DNA from: Spongilla lacustris
Lineage: Eukaryota > Porifera > Demospongiae > Spongillida > Spongillidae
DNA length: 64,000 bases
Assembly: GCA_949361645.1 (NCBI GenBank)
Contig: OX442418.1
Span: forward strand, 7,691,376-7,755,375
Direction of reading: 5' to 3'
Under the pieces are notes generated by a model. That model searched no databases and was not told the DNA's origin. It worked only from the letters and a program-made list of their open reading frames with translations. Shown piece by piece: positions 30,071 through 41,212 of the stretch. Numbering within the stretch: position 1 is the first letter of the stretch; each line of letters opens with the position of its first letter. Position numbers and translations under genes: made by a program.

Positions 30071-32341
30071 TTATTTCTTTAGCTCAACAGCTTTGTGCTT
30101 AAGTCTGTGTACTGGCCAGTCGGTCTTCTGGCAAATACCATTGCAGTAGGCCACCAAGTGGCAAGGACAGTGCTTGAGAGCAGGGCTCTTCTTTCCACAA
30201 CTTGAACATTCAACTATCATCCCCGAGGATTGCATTATGATGGTCTGGATAGCATGTGTGGTAGATGTAGAGCGTCTGTGTACTCGAACAAAAGAGTATG
30301 GACATGAGTTACATTGTCCATCAATGGCAGCAGGAGTGAAGAAAGACTTGGATGATTGAATAGAAACAGCAAAACAATTATCATTAGTGGACAAAACAAA
30401 GAAGTTAACTGCAATACGATTTTTAACTTTCATGTTACAGGAATATGCCAAAGAATTGAATTTGTGTGTTGCAGATAATCTAGTATCATACAAACTTGCA
30501 TATAGGCCATGATTATCAATGGTATCAAGTAACTGAACATCAACCTCAAAGTGAAAAATGCGTAGTAACTGGTTGCAGCAGAGTGCACACTGATTGGCAG
30601 AAAATGCAAGATGAAAATGAAGTTTGTGAAGTAGTGCTTGAGTTTGAATATGGAGTAGATATTTCTGCATTTCACCATCCTGTCTAAGACGCAGGCAAAG
30701 ACTATCCCAAAACTGAAAGGATTCTATAGGGACTTCACAATGCAAGTTTGAAGCAAAGCAACAGTAAGAGAGTACAGCAGTTTCAGCACACATTCTGAAT
30801 TCATCGAAAAGCTTCTCGTCAGTAGTGGTCACTTTGGTTAATCCAACTAGGGCATCCACAATGTCAGGCCTTGAGTGCAAGGAATCAATCTTCAAAGGTT
30901 CTGTGCAGTTCGTATGTTTCCACATTATTTTTATTCTTGGAAACGTAGCAACATATTCATCTTTTTCCGGAAAACAGTATTTTATCCCAAACATTGTGGG
31001 TAGCAGGTTAGGATGAAATCCAAACATTCTGGGTAAGTATTCTTTAACAGTTGAAACAACATCTCTAAATATCATGGTGATTGACTTCATCACTCCATCG
31101 TCACACACAAGGGGCATAACAGCTACAAGGAGTAGCAATGGGCTTAAATAATCTATTAGATTAGAACTGTCAACACAATCAAACTTTAAGCTGAGATTGG
31201 ATAAAATCTGGCAATATACAATAGCATCCAAATTATTGAAATAAAATTTCACCGCTTTACCTTGCTTTGATGTAAGAATCCTTGCAGCTGCTGTATGATA
31301 CATTGTAAACTGCGAAACACTGTTACTTAACAGTGGATGATTTTCAAAACCTTTCTTATCAATGAACCACTCTTCCTGCATTCCTGGATACCATTGCAAT
31401 AAGTTTTCAACAGAATAAAAGTACTCATGATTAAAAGAGGCGTATGGTATTATAAAACAACACAAGTTGTAAGTATTATTTTCAAAGAATGTAGGATTCA
31501 AAACTCTCTGTGTACAGATCCCAGAAAAAGCAAAAACTGTTTCAGCAAATGCACTACCTTCTTTCAAATAAACATCAATGTCAGAAGCCATAGCATCAAG
31601 TACACGATATGGATACCTTGCATTGAGAACCAATCCAAGCACAAGTTCTCTTGTAAGCTGAAGAAAGTTTGCTCTAATTGAACACTTATCTCTTCTATTT
31701 TTCACTGCCTCAATGGTAATATCTTGCTTGCAGGACAAAAATTTCAGCCAAAATTTCCAAATACTGCGTATGTCCCTCAGTGTGTCCTCTTCAAAATGAC
31801 ACAGACTGCATATAAGGGCCTCCGAGCTAGTCCATTTCTCTGCTGATTCAGACAATGACAGTAGATCTGTTATGGTATCCTGCAACATCTCTACATGTTG
31901 CGGTAACAATTCATGGCAGTACCAAATGGACCATAGCGATGGAATCCATTTCCTTGGTCGAGTGCCAGCATTCTTTAGCAGGATATGTAGAAAAATAACG
32001 TTTCTTGCATGAATGGAGTTGCATCTATCGTTCAAATAGAAGCTGATTCCGTCGCGTTGAATGATACCACTAAGGCTAGGGTGAAAATTTGTGACCAACG
32101 TACCGATGCAACACCGTATGTCACCACAACCCAAAGCTAAGATAGATGGATTCGAATTGGAATTAATCACGCGTTCACGTTGAGAAGAATCGGTTTCCTT
32201 CCAGTCATACCGCAAAAAATCTTCAATTGGTGTATTACCATAAGGATAGTAAAGTGCATCGGCGCAGTAACTATACGGTATGCATCTTCCAGCAGGGAAT
32301 GCGGGTTTGGAGTCAACGGCACTGTCACAATTCTTCGTCAT
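30071..32341 (-). CDS. Intronless MYND zinc-finger protein
   Basis: 756 aa in one exon, start MTKNCDSAVD at 32341. The last ~45 residues form a MYND finger: CSSCGKKSPALKHCPC, then YCNGICQKTDW-PVHRLKH. The spacing fits the family's C-x2-C...C-x-C...YC-x3-CQ...H-x3-[CH], with His at the final ligand. MYND fingers bind proline-rich peptides and act in protein scaffolds and regulators. Residues 1-700 show no motif that I recognise (no SET or ankyrin repeats); they contain many Cys and Leu/Ile-rich helical stretches. A single long exon among intron-rich neighbours may mean retroposition or a fast-evolving orphan family. Flanks have no visible poly-A or target duplication. Confidence 0.85.
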   Translation of the reverse strand: MTKNCDSAVDSKPAFPAGRCIPYSYCADALYYPYGNTPIEDFLRYDWKETDSSQRERVINSNSNPSILALGCGDIRCCIGTLVTNFHPSLSGIIQRDGISFYLNDRCNSIHARNVIFLHILLKNAGTRPRKWIPSLWSIWYCHELLPQHVEMLQDTITDLLSLSESAEKWTSSEALICSLCHFEEDTLRDIRSIWKFWLKFLSCKQDITIEAVKNRRDKCSIRANFLQLTRELVLGLVLNARYPYRVLDAMASDIDVYLKEGSAFAETVFAFSGICTQRVLNPTFFENNTYNLCCFIIPYASFNHEYFYSVENLLQWYPGMQEEWFIDKKGFENHPLLSNSVSQFTMYHTAAARILTSKQGKAVKFYFNNLDAIVYCQILSNLSLKFDCVDSSNLIDYLSPLLLLVAVMPLVCDDGVMKSITMIFRDVVSTVKEYLPRMFGFHPNLLPTMFGIKYCFPEKDEYVATFPRIKIMWKHTNCTEPLKIDSLHSRPDIVDALVGLTKVTTTDEKLFDEFRMCAETAVLSYCCFASNLHCEVPIESFQFWDSLCLRLRQDGEMQKYLLHIQTQALLHKLHFHLAFSANQCALCCNQLLRIFHFEVDVQLLDTIDNHGLYASLYDTRLSATHKFNSLAYSCNMKVKNRIAVNFFVLSTNDNCFAVSIQSSKSFFTPAAIDGQCNSCPYSFVRVHRRSTSTTHAIQTIIMQSSGMIVECSSCGKKSPALKHCPCHLVAYCNGICQKTDWPVHRLKHKAVELKK

Positions 32342-35300
32342 CTTCTTAGCACGTGTTCAAATTGATTCTAATTAATGCAACAAAATCTGACGTGCGAGTA
32401 AGCCGGCAAAACAAGGTCCAGTAAATCTTTCACAGTGATCTTCATTTCGTCCTAGAATGGAGGCAAATTAGTATGTACAAGTATAATGGGATCATGCTTA
32501 AGTTTGACCATCATGTGATTGATCGCGATCGAGAGCCGTCGCGCGAGTCGCCGACGGACATTTAGAGGTGCTTGTTCCCATGCATGAAGATCACTGTGTG
32601 TGCATCAGCATGACAACCACTGATTGGCTTGATAAGCCTCTTAAACTCAAATTAAACCGGCTGATCTCTAATCATCAGTTTTGTTTCTTTATTCTTTTTA
32701 ATCATGTTATTTACTAGTACTTGTTATAGCGCGTGCGCCACTAGAATAGATTTCTCATTGGCTTCTACTGATTGAATTTTAAATAACTATCCAATAGTTC
32801 TATCAATGTGGCTTGTTTTGTTTCTTGCACATCTATTTATTGTCATTGAATTTTGCAGCCAGGTGTGTAAGGGTTAATGCCTTCTGATCGCATATGGAGA
32901 TTCAATGTTAAACTTGCCTGCAAAAATACCAAGCTCATGTGGACATTCACTTTCTCTCATCGTTTGGTTCTCCTCATTCGTTCCATGAAGGTAAAATACC
33001 CCTGCACTAACCAATGATTTTTGTACGATGGAGATGTTAGTTTTGCACTTTGTATGATGCAAGCCAAATCTGTATATCTAACATCAAGGGGCACTCTGCA
33101 GCAAATGCTATTCGCATTAATCTTGTTAATACATAGTAACTAATACATTCAGATTCCCTCTTCCTCCCTCCCCCATAAATGTGGTGCATGTGGTGTGCAT
33201 GTATGTTTGGACATGTGTGTGTGTGTGTGTTGACTGTACATGTAGATTTACATGTACATGTTTTGACTGCATTAACATGCACATGTACATGTATGTGTAC
33301 ATGTATATGTGTATCCAGATGCATGTATATAAATTATCACATTTCCTAGCTGTATACTGCAGCATTGTTACAGGGATGTGGCATAGCTGCTGTAGTGATA
33401 GTCCTTAGTACCTCTACCTTGAAGGCTGTATAAGTCACCCCACCAGCACAAGGGGGCAGTCCCTGCAGTCTGGCTCCAACATATTTGGGAGCCCCTGCTC
33501 TGTCAAATTATCCTTCCTCTGCCTTCAACTGAGTCAAGTTCCAGTTGGTAGCCTCCAGCTGTCTTCACCCCCTCCTCCAATACTACCTCCTCCTCCAATA
33601 TTAGGTTTATATTATTATAATTTCAATGATGGCTAGATTAAAGTTAAATTATATTAAACATAGCTTTTTTTACTGGTGTACTTTTCTTTTTAATTCTGCC
33701 CACTTACTGTGCTGAATCATAGATTGAAAGGAATTGAATTTTGGTGTGGCCATAGCTGAAATGAATCCTTTGTTTCATTTTGAAATCAGTCTGCTTGCTA
33801 ATCAGTCATTGTAATGAGCTGCCTTTTAACTAACCATTCGGTCATGTTGTTAACTAACCATTTGATCAGGGTGCCCATTCAATAACTATGTTAACTACTG
33901 TAGGCTGCCCTATCAATAACCATTTTGTTAATTTGATCAGGCTGCCTGTATTGTTTGCATACAGGACTTCCTTGTTGTAGTAGTCAGGAAGACCTCCCCC
34001 CATACATCCTACAAGCTGCCTGGAATGCATATCAGGGGAGGTGACCCACTGGATCATGTAGATGTGCATCATGTGAGAATCCAGTTGCAGAGAACTGATC
34101 TGGACAAGACAGTGAGGATGTTTACGCAAGGCAAATTTACTTTGTCTGTGTGTGTGTATTTGTGTGTGGTGTGCACATATATGTGCATCTGTTTTTGTAT
34201 TTTTAGAGTTTGACATGACACTAATCTTTCACATGTAAGCAGCTACACTTACAAGTAAGATTTTCTCTTCAAGAATGAGAATTGGGTGGCATAAAAAGCA
34301 GGAAATTAAATTGAATAGTTTCCAGCAAATTAACTGGACCTTAAATTAAATTTTTAGCATACATTGTACAACTTGTATCTGGAGACATATATTGTTAAAG
34401 ACAGTTTGTAGCTTTTAACTAACCTACTTACCCTACATTTCTAACCTTTCCATTATTAACTTGAAATTATTTATAGGTTCGGATTTAATAATAAATTAAG
34501 TGGTGGAGGAGGTAGGTTATTGACACATGATGCACATTTTAATCAGCTGTATACGATTAAAACTTCTGTTTCCTATACATAATTTACTAGAAGGCGGTGC
34601 ACCACCTAGCTGGTCATCTCCACCCAAGTAGTCTTTGCATGGCAGATCTCATCAAGGTTGACTGTCTCCTGTTGCTCAAGTGAATAAAAGGGTAGTACCC
34701 TTATATTCACATACAAGCTGTAAAGTAAATGATACTTTGTCAATGATTCTGTCAATTCCCAAATGCCAAGAGTTGGGCTGGTGGGCAGTGGAGACCTTTG
34801 GAAATTGGGGCAAAGACTATATCCCCTTATTGACTTCACCCCAGGCTATTCACAGGTCTGTCCTCTCCCAACCCTTTACTTTTGTACTGGTTTGCTATAC
34901 ATTATGTACATTGTTTCATTTCATTGAAAAGGTGGACATTAGGTCTCGTCCACATGCCCTCTTCTTGGAGACAGGCAACTGAACCGTACTTATTGCATGG
35001 CATTGGTAGCCCATCCTTATCCATACAAGGTGAATATTTAAATAGATATTTCAGTTAGGTGTCCTTCAAGGAATAAAATAGGTATAATAAACTTTATTTA
35101 CATACGTGAGAAGAGGGCCAAGACTATGCACTTTTCATTTTGAGTCACTACGCTCTGTTCAGAAATCTGCTAGGCCAACTTAAAAGAGCTGGTGTTGAGA
35201 TATGTACTGAAGAGATGGCTATATTGTTCTCCCCTTAGAGTGTTATGGGTCTTCTTATTTGTGCCTCATACCCAAACTTTGAATAGGGGTGACATTGATA

Positions 35301-38101
35301 TAAGTTGCATATACATACATGGAAAACAGAACCATAGCCATGAGCACAGTTTTAGAAGTATCGAAAAAAGAAGAGAATTTGTTAAAAGAGAGAACTTTCT
35401 GAGATTCAGAAAAGTAAGATATTTCATCATTTCTGGGTATAATCAATACCTTCTGTGCAGATTAGTTATGTGCTGTTAATGGTGTATTCTTATCAGAGTA
35501 GTTAGTTCTTTGTATTCAAATGTACATTGGCATAGTCGGCAGGATATATCATTAAAGTCTGCAATCTGGGACCTTTGATTCAGTCACTTTCAGAACGTGG
35601 CATTGATTGATGCATGTGAATACATATATAATGTAGGTGTGGCATTGTATAACATTCATAGCATTGTACCAGTTTCATTTGTTTGGGTTGCCAAGTAGCT
35701 ATGTTCAAATGAAGTTGCATTCGCTTCTAGAAAGATTTGTAACTGAAACATGTAGAGCTGCTGGTTTACTTATGGGAATATCAGCTGGGTGTGTTTTCCT
35801 GTGGTCGTGTCCTAGTCCACTACCTGCTTCAGGTGGTGAAACATGTAGGCTGAATCAGAATTGCAAAGAGCTCCAAAATATAATTTTTGCATTTAAAGAT
35901 ATGTGTGATGTCCACATATTTCACTGACATATGTTGGCCTTTAGTAGTGCTGCTACAGTCCATGGCCCATGGCCCTCCATGGATTCTAAATCAAGTAGAT
36001 CCCTCAGTTTCAGTGTCTTTTTAGATTTCTTCCTCACGCTCTTTTTTTTAAATGCATCAGCTTGGACCACATAAAAACAATTCCAATCATACACACTGTC
36101 CCCTATTTGTCATATCATTGTGTTATAGGTACATGTTCATGCACAACATGGATTGAAAAGCAAAAAATTAATTCCTGCACTTTGAACCAACAACAATACA
36201 CCACACATTGATATTGGAATTATACAAAACCAGTGTACATGTAAGGCAAAGAAAGTAATCAAGCTCACCTGTCCAATGTATCCTAGTTTTCCACTATGTT
36301 TATACAAAGGAATGCCACCCTCCACCCATCCCTTCCAAATATTAGATGGCTTTCCTGTTCAAAATTATACTTAGAATGTTTGGATTATTAGAATGGAATA
36401 CTATTAACATACCTGTACATCATTAATGTACAATGTATCAATACAGGTGGAGAATTAGCAGAAGGATTTGGAAGAATGTGTAGCACTCCAAAGTATGGCA
36501 TAGCACACCAAAATCAACAGTTAGCTATGGTCCTATTTACTTATCCCTTGTACAACCTTTTGAATCAAGACCACAATTTAACTTACCATCAGCCAGCCAA
36601 GTGGAGCTCTTATGCCACCCAAAAAATGGATTTAGGCTTACAAGAATGGTACTACTGTCCATGCAGTCAGTATGGCAAGTTATGTATTGGGTGCAAAGAT
36701 TATTATCAAGGCCTCGGTCCTAATCACTCTGGACACCCTCCATTCCCTTTAAAATTACATTTCGGTACAATTGTCAAAACAGCGGACGATTGGCCAAGAC
36801 TAAAAAAGGAGACAGGGAGAGCAGGAAGTCAGAATGTGTTACTCCTGTGGAAAATGGAGCTATCGCTGATGAGGGAGCAGGTCAGCACAAGATGTGGAGG
36901 CTAAAGTGTCTGCCCACCAGTAAAAGGGTCACCTTGCAGCTGTCCAAGTTATTCACATGGCCTCATTGCCTGCTGGAGCCTGAAACAGTACAAGTTGCTC
37001 TCCAAGTCTATGATACCCCAAATAGGTCTTGGTCAAAGTGAATCGAATGAACATTAAACAAAACATAATGACATTATGAAGATACACATATTCATAATTC
37101 CATCTTTACTATTAATGTATTGGTATCATTTCCATCACTGCAACCAAGATAGTGGGGCAGCTTATTCCCTACCACCTTCTGTAGCATATTGAATCTCTGA
37201 TTGTAAGGCATGCTGCAAATACGAATTATCAGCAGTTGGTAGACTTCCTTGATCTGTAAGGAAATTCCCACACAACTTTGAGCAGCTCCTCTTTAATAGT
37301 CATTACATCTGGACAAATTAGTCACGTTTTGCATTCCTTTCACTTTTACTTCCTGGACTTCTTCTACATGCACCCATCAATGAACATTAAATTAGTATTG
37401 TTTCCAGAATGTTGTGGTTACTTGACACCCTATCCATTTCTTTATCAGAAATTCTGTTTTCTCTTCTGCAGAAGAAAGCCAAGTTAGTTTTAGTTCCGAT
37501 AAGCTTGGCAGTGCAGCTATATATGTGCAGACTACAAGATGCTAAACAGTGTGTCAACAATGGATGCTTATACCCAATGATGACCTGATAGATCGTATAG
37601 GTCAGGCAACATTTGATCTCACCTAGGGATACTGGCAGGAGGATTAATCTGTGATGGATAGGCTGATTTATTAAAGTGTGGTGGCATGCATCGATACCGG
37701 GATAACCTAGAAACATTCAGTGCCTATTGGTCAGACCACAATTTGTTGAGTTTTGTAAAAATAACTACTGTAGGACTTGGGAAACAGTAGATCTATTCCT
37801 AGGAATGGATAAAGTGGAACCAGCTTAACCAAAGCTGTATGCTTTAGAGGCAGTTGCCACATCAAAAACCAATCGTCAGGTTCATGCACTCTTAGGAATT
37901 GCATGGTATTATGGGAAGTTCATTCATTACATATCATCAATAGCGAGATCTGATACAATGTGCGTGATGATGTGTTTGAGTGTTGACGTTGCAATTCGTC
38001 GCGAAGGTTGCAAAGGTCCCTAGTAATACACTTAAAAATACACATTACAGCCCAATAGCTATATATGTTCATGTTTGTATTAAATGTATCTCTATTATAC
38101 A
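32342..38101. other. Interval with weak exon candidates only
   Basis: Candidates, none assembled into a gene: plus 33964-34131 after the acceptor TTTGCATACAG, open over ~56 codons with DPLDHVDVHHVRIQLQRTDL; minus 36356-36269, flanked by TTGAACAG and GTGAGC, with GWVEGGIPLYKHSGKLGYI; plus 36449-36904 after AATACAG, open over ~150 codons with a Cys cluster YYCPCSQYGKLCIGC. ACATGT-rich simple sequence lies at 33230-33320. The rest shows nothing. Confidence 0.3.
36449..36904 (+). CDS. Possible single exon, unknown product
   Basis: An acceptor-like TATCAATACAG precedes an open frame of ~150 codons ending in TAA. The peptide starts GELAEGFGRM and has Cys pairs in WYYCPCSQYGKLCIGCKD, which could bind metal. 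From 36790 an overlapping frame is also open, so a frameshift is possible. I do not recognise it; it could be a transposon fragment. Confidence 0.3.
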   Translation, partial: GELAEGFGRMCSTPKYGIAHQNQQLAMVLFTYPLYNLLNQDHNLTYHQPAKWSSYATQKMDLGLQEWYYCPCSQYGKLCIGCKDYYQGLGPNHSGHPPFPLKLHFGTIVKTADDWPRLKKETGRAGSQNVLLLWKMELSLMREQVSTRCGG

Positions 38102-41100
38102 CTACGCAATATTATAGGTGATCAGATAAGCTGGATATGCCTTCTCATGATCATAGATTACATAGATGTCAGAGCCATTTATATTTCCTGTGACACTGTC
38201 ATAAAGCTCATCCTCAAAATGATTATGTTTGTATGGCTTGCGTGGTGGTTTTTTCAGTGTACGATCTGGCTGTGAAAACGAGCAAGCTTCACCAGTGAGT
38301 ACATGGGCCAGAATCACACTTCGTTTATTGCCTGTTCCATAAGAATATTTATCTGAATATTTTGCATTCACAGCAAAATATGAACCGGCACCCCACAAAT
38401 TATCACCAGTTGAGTATCTGAAATCAAATCCTTGCTCAGATCTGTAGATCTTTTCAGGAGGTGTAGCCCCTGTTCCATGAAAAAGGTATTTTTCATTTAC
38501 GTGATGCTGTCCATTTTTATCTGACATCCTCTGCATTGCTAATGCATACCTTGTCCAAAGCCATTCGTTCTGAATTCTTTGCAATATTATCACCCGAGCC
38601 TCAGGCAATGTTTTTTGCATAAGGAATACCACATTATTCCATTCAGTCGATGGTGGTCTAATATCAATCAGAAGAGCTTTCTCTGTCTGTGGTGCCCAGT
38701 GGTCAGGTCGTGGTTGAATTTTCTGTTGCAAGAACTTCATGCACTCTTTCTGTACTACCAGCGTAACCTTGTCTACATACTCCTTAGTACCCTTTATGAA
38801 CAGGTCCAGTCCAACTACTGTAGCTTCAACGCAGTAGTGATTTGTGGTGTCCAACAGAGCTGCTGCGATGGGATCTACTTTGTTCAGGTTGCATTTAGAC
38901 TCGGTCACCCACTTCTGTAGCTCATCAGTGAGGTCACCAAAGGATGCATCAATGCATGATTTAAGTCCTTCTATTTCAATGCAGATATGCCTGCGACGTC
39001 TTTGTGCTTGAGTAGGTTGAACAGTTAGAGCAGACGTAGTACTTGGGGAATGTATTCGTGGCCCTGATTCGGAACTTCTTTGTATATCAAGCTTAATTCG
39101 GCGTTTTTTGCCAGTCTCAGTATTAGTTTGGGTCATTTCACTAAGATCAATCCAATACCAAGTTTGTTGGATATCCATTAAAAATGGAGTGTGGGGTGAA
39201 GTTAAAAGGTTTTCTGTGAGCTGTTTGGAATGGTCTTGCGAGTACAAACTATAGCTTTTGCTGTCGTTTTCCCAGTACCATACGTGATCTCGTGCCGGGA
39301 CTACAGGATTCAAAGTGATGGACGATAATTGATTTAATAGCTGAGATGGTGGTGACTCAGAAGTGACTGTATGCAGAAAGTTGGAGAATTTCATGATCTC
39401 AACAGCTTCTTCCCCATTAGTGTGAAGTATGTAGGAGATTTGTTTCATAATATCTCCTACATCTAAATGATTTCCATTGCAGTCTATCAGCCTAATGTGC
39501 ACAATGTGCTTATCTTCAATCTGCTTGATCATGTCTTCAATCTGGTGGCTGCCAAAAGATGGCAGATGGAAGTGGGGAAGACTCTTCGCTACTTTTTTAA
39601 TGTCTTTATCAACCCTTTTCACTAGATCTCTAACTTTCATTTCAATAATACCAAGCTGATCAGCTTCTCCTGAAACTTTGATCGTAGTGTATGACTTATT
39701 TGGTTTTACTGTGACCTTTTCTGGGATATTTTGAAACTCACTTTTGTATTCAGAGAAGAGCAGCTTACTTACCAAAGACCTACATTCTATCTTTCTGATA
39801 TCCAACTGTGGCTTGTTAGCTGCATGTACTTTGACCTTTATATGATGAGTATGTAAAATGGTCCCATTTAGTTCACTTGCAGCAGCTCTCGCTGCTTCTG
39901 GAGTTGTATAATTGATGTATGCATATGGTGGATTTCCAGGTTTAATATCAGGAAGTTGATTTAGTTTTTGTCCTTTCTCAAAGCGACCAAATAAATCATC
40001 TAAGTCCTCTGGGGTTATCTTAAGCCCATCACTACTTGTCAGAATTGAAACTTTTATTGTAACAGATGCAGATGTTGGTGTTTGATGGGAAGGTAGTACT
40101 ACCTTGGCAGTTAGGGTGGAAGGTGAATTAGCTGGTATTGACAAGGCTTTGTTAATGCTACGGGGCATTGCGGTACTAACATGGATCTCAGAAGTATGCA
40201 TTTTAACAGAAATTGGATTGCTGCTAAAAAAGTTTGATCCATTAAACCTTTCTATTGCTTTTCTAGCATCTTCCAGTTTAGTGTAGTTGATATATGCATA
40301 GTTGTGGGATCTGACTATTTTAACACTTTCAACAGTTCCACAAAGAACAAAGGTCTCCTTTAAGCCTTCCTCAGTAACGTGAGGTGGAAGATGATCAACT
40401 TTGACAGTGTACTGTACAGTGGATCCCAGCTGCATGGGTCTCTGGTCCACTTGTGATATTGGTCTATCCCGCACATGCTGAAATGATGGTCTGGGGTCTG
40501 CTTGTGAAACTGGTGGTCTGGGCCCGGCATGTTGAAATGATGCTCTGGGGCCCACAGGTGAAACTGATGGTCTGGGGCCCACAGGTGAAACTGACGGTCT
40601 GGGGTCTGCATGTGAAACTGGTGGTCTGGGCCCTGCATGTTGAAATGTTGGTCCGGGGCCCACAGGTGAAACTGATGGTCTGGGGCCCACAGGTGAAACT
40701 GATGGTCTGAGGCCCACAGGTGAAACTGATGGTCTGGGGTCTGCATGTGAAACTGGTGGTCTGGACCCTGCATGTTGAAATGTTGGTCCGGGGCCCACAG
40801 GTGAAACTGATGGTCTGGGGTCTGCATGAGAAACTGGTGGTCTGGACCCTGCATGTTGAAATGTTGGTCCGGGGCCCACAGGTGAAACTGATGGTCTGGG
40901 GTCTGCATGTGAAACTGGTGGTCTGGACCCTACATTTGAAACTGATGGTTTATGAAGCTTGAGCTTTACGCTGACAGCAGTACCACATATAGTCATATTG
41001 TTGCACTGTTGCACGGCATTATCCGCATCCTCTTCATTGACATAGTTTATATATGCAAAGTTTAAAGCCTTTCCAGTCACATTCAATTTAAGACTTGCTA

Positions 41101-41212
41101 TCCTTCCATACCTATCAAAGATGCTATGCAGCATCTCTTCGTTAACTTGCTGTGGTAAATTTTCAACCTTTATTGTGTTTGATACAGTAGGTGATGCATT
41201 TCTACCAGGCAT
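38102..41212 (-). CDS. RRM-WWE-PARP protein, mono-ADP-ribosyltransferase type
   Basis: 1036 aa, single exon. Order: RRM 1 (~12-88, with FAYINYV), Pro-rich repeats (~95-265), RRM 2 (~268-345, YAYINYT), RRM 3 (~375-470, YAYINYT), a mixed region, WWE (~665-745, VWYWEND and TWYWIDL), PARP catalytic domain (~852-1036). The NAD site has LFHGTG (His ~912) and GAGSYFA (Tyr ~945); the third triad position reads Ile in DIYVIYD (~1016) where polymerising PARPs have Glu. H-Y-I is the pattern of PARP10/14/15-type mono-ADP-ribosyltransferases, which modify proteins or nucleic acids in stress and antiviral responses. Three RRMs imply RNA binding. I see no macrodomain, unlike vertebrate PARP14. The catalytic end AYPAYLITY matches the family. 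Confidence 0.92.
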   Translation of the reverse strand: MPGRNASPTVSNTIKVENLPQQVNEEMLHSIFDRYGRIASLKLNVTGKALNFAYINYVNEEDADNAVQQCNNMTICGTAVSVKLKLHKPSVSNVGSRPPVSHADPRPSVSPVGPGPTFQHAGSRPPVSHADPRPSVSPVGPGPTFQHAGSRPPVSHADPRPSVSPVGLRPSVSPVGPRPSVSPVGPGPTFQHAGPRPPVSHADPRPSVSPVGPRPSVSPVGPRASFQHAGPRPPVSQADPRPSFQHVRDRPISQVDQRPMQLGSTVQYTVKVDHLPPHVTEEGLKETFVLCGTVESVKIVRSHNYAYINYTKLEDARKAIERFNGSNFFSSNPISVKMHTSEIHVSTAMPRSINKALSIPANSPSTLTAKVVLPSHQTPTSASVTIKVSILTSSDGLKITPEDLDDLFGRFEKGQKLNQLPDIKPGNPPYAYINYTTPEAARAAASELNGTILHTHHIKVKVHAANKPQLDIRKIECRSLVSKLLFSEYKSEFQNIPEKVTVKPNKSYTTIKVSGEADQLGIIEMKVRDLVKRVDKDIKKVAKSLPHFHLPSFGSHQIEDMIKQIEDKHIVHIRLIDCNGNHLDVGDIMKQISYILHTNGEEAVEIMKFSNFLHTVTSESPPSQLLNQLSSITLNPVVPARDHVWYWENDSKSYSLYSQDHSKQLTENLLTSPHTPFLMDIQQTWYWIDLSEMTQTNTETGKKRRIKLDIQRSSESGPRIHSPSTTSALTVQPTQAQRRRRHICIEIEGLKSCIDASFGDLTDELQKWVTESKCNLNKVDPIAAALLDTTNHYCVEATVVGLDLFIKGTKEYVDKVTLVVQKECMKFLQQKIQPRPDHWAPQTEKALLIDIRPPSTEWNNVVFLMQKTLPEARVIILQRIQNEWLWTRYALAMQRMSDKNGQHHVNEKYLFHGTGATPPEKIYRSEQGFDFRYSTGDNLWGAGSYFAVNAKYSDKYSYGTGNKRSVILAHVLTGEACSFSQPDRTLKKPPRKPYKHNHFEDELYDSVTGNINGSDIYVIYDHEKAYPAYLITYNIA
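40450..40930 (-). repeat. In-frame repeat RPSVSPVGP / RPPVSHADP / PTFQHAGP in the PARP gene
   Basis: About 18 units of 9 aa (27 bp), built from CAGGTGAAACTGATGGTCTG-like DNA, arranged in higher-order blocks (SHADP-SPVGP-FQHAG repeated). All are in frame between RRM 1 and RRM 2. Homogeneous DNA suggests recent expansion. Confidence 0.9.

Noticed and set aside
40453..40962. Plus-strand frames VWGLHVKLVVW
   Set aside because: Shadow of the in-frame repeat of the minus-strand PARP gene.
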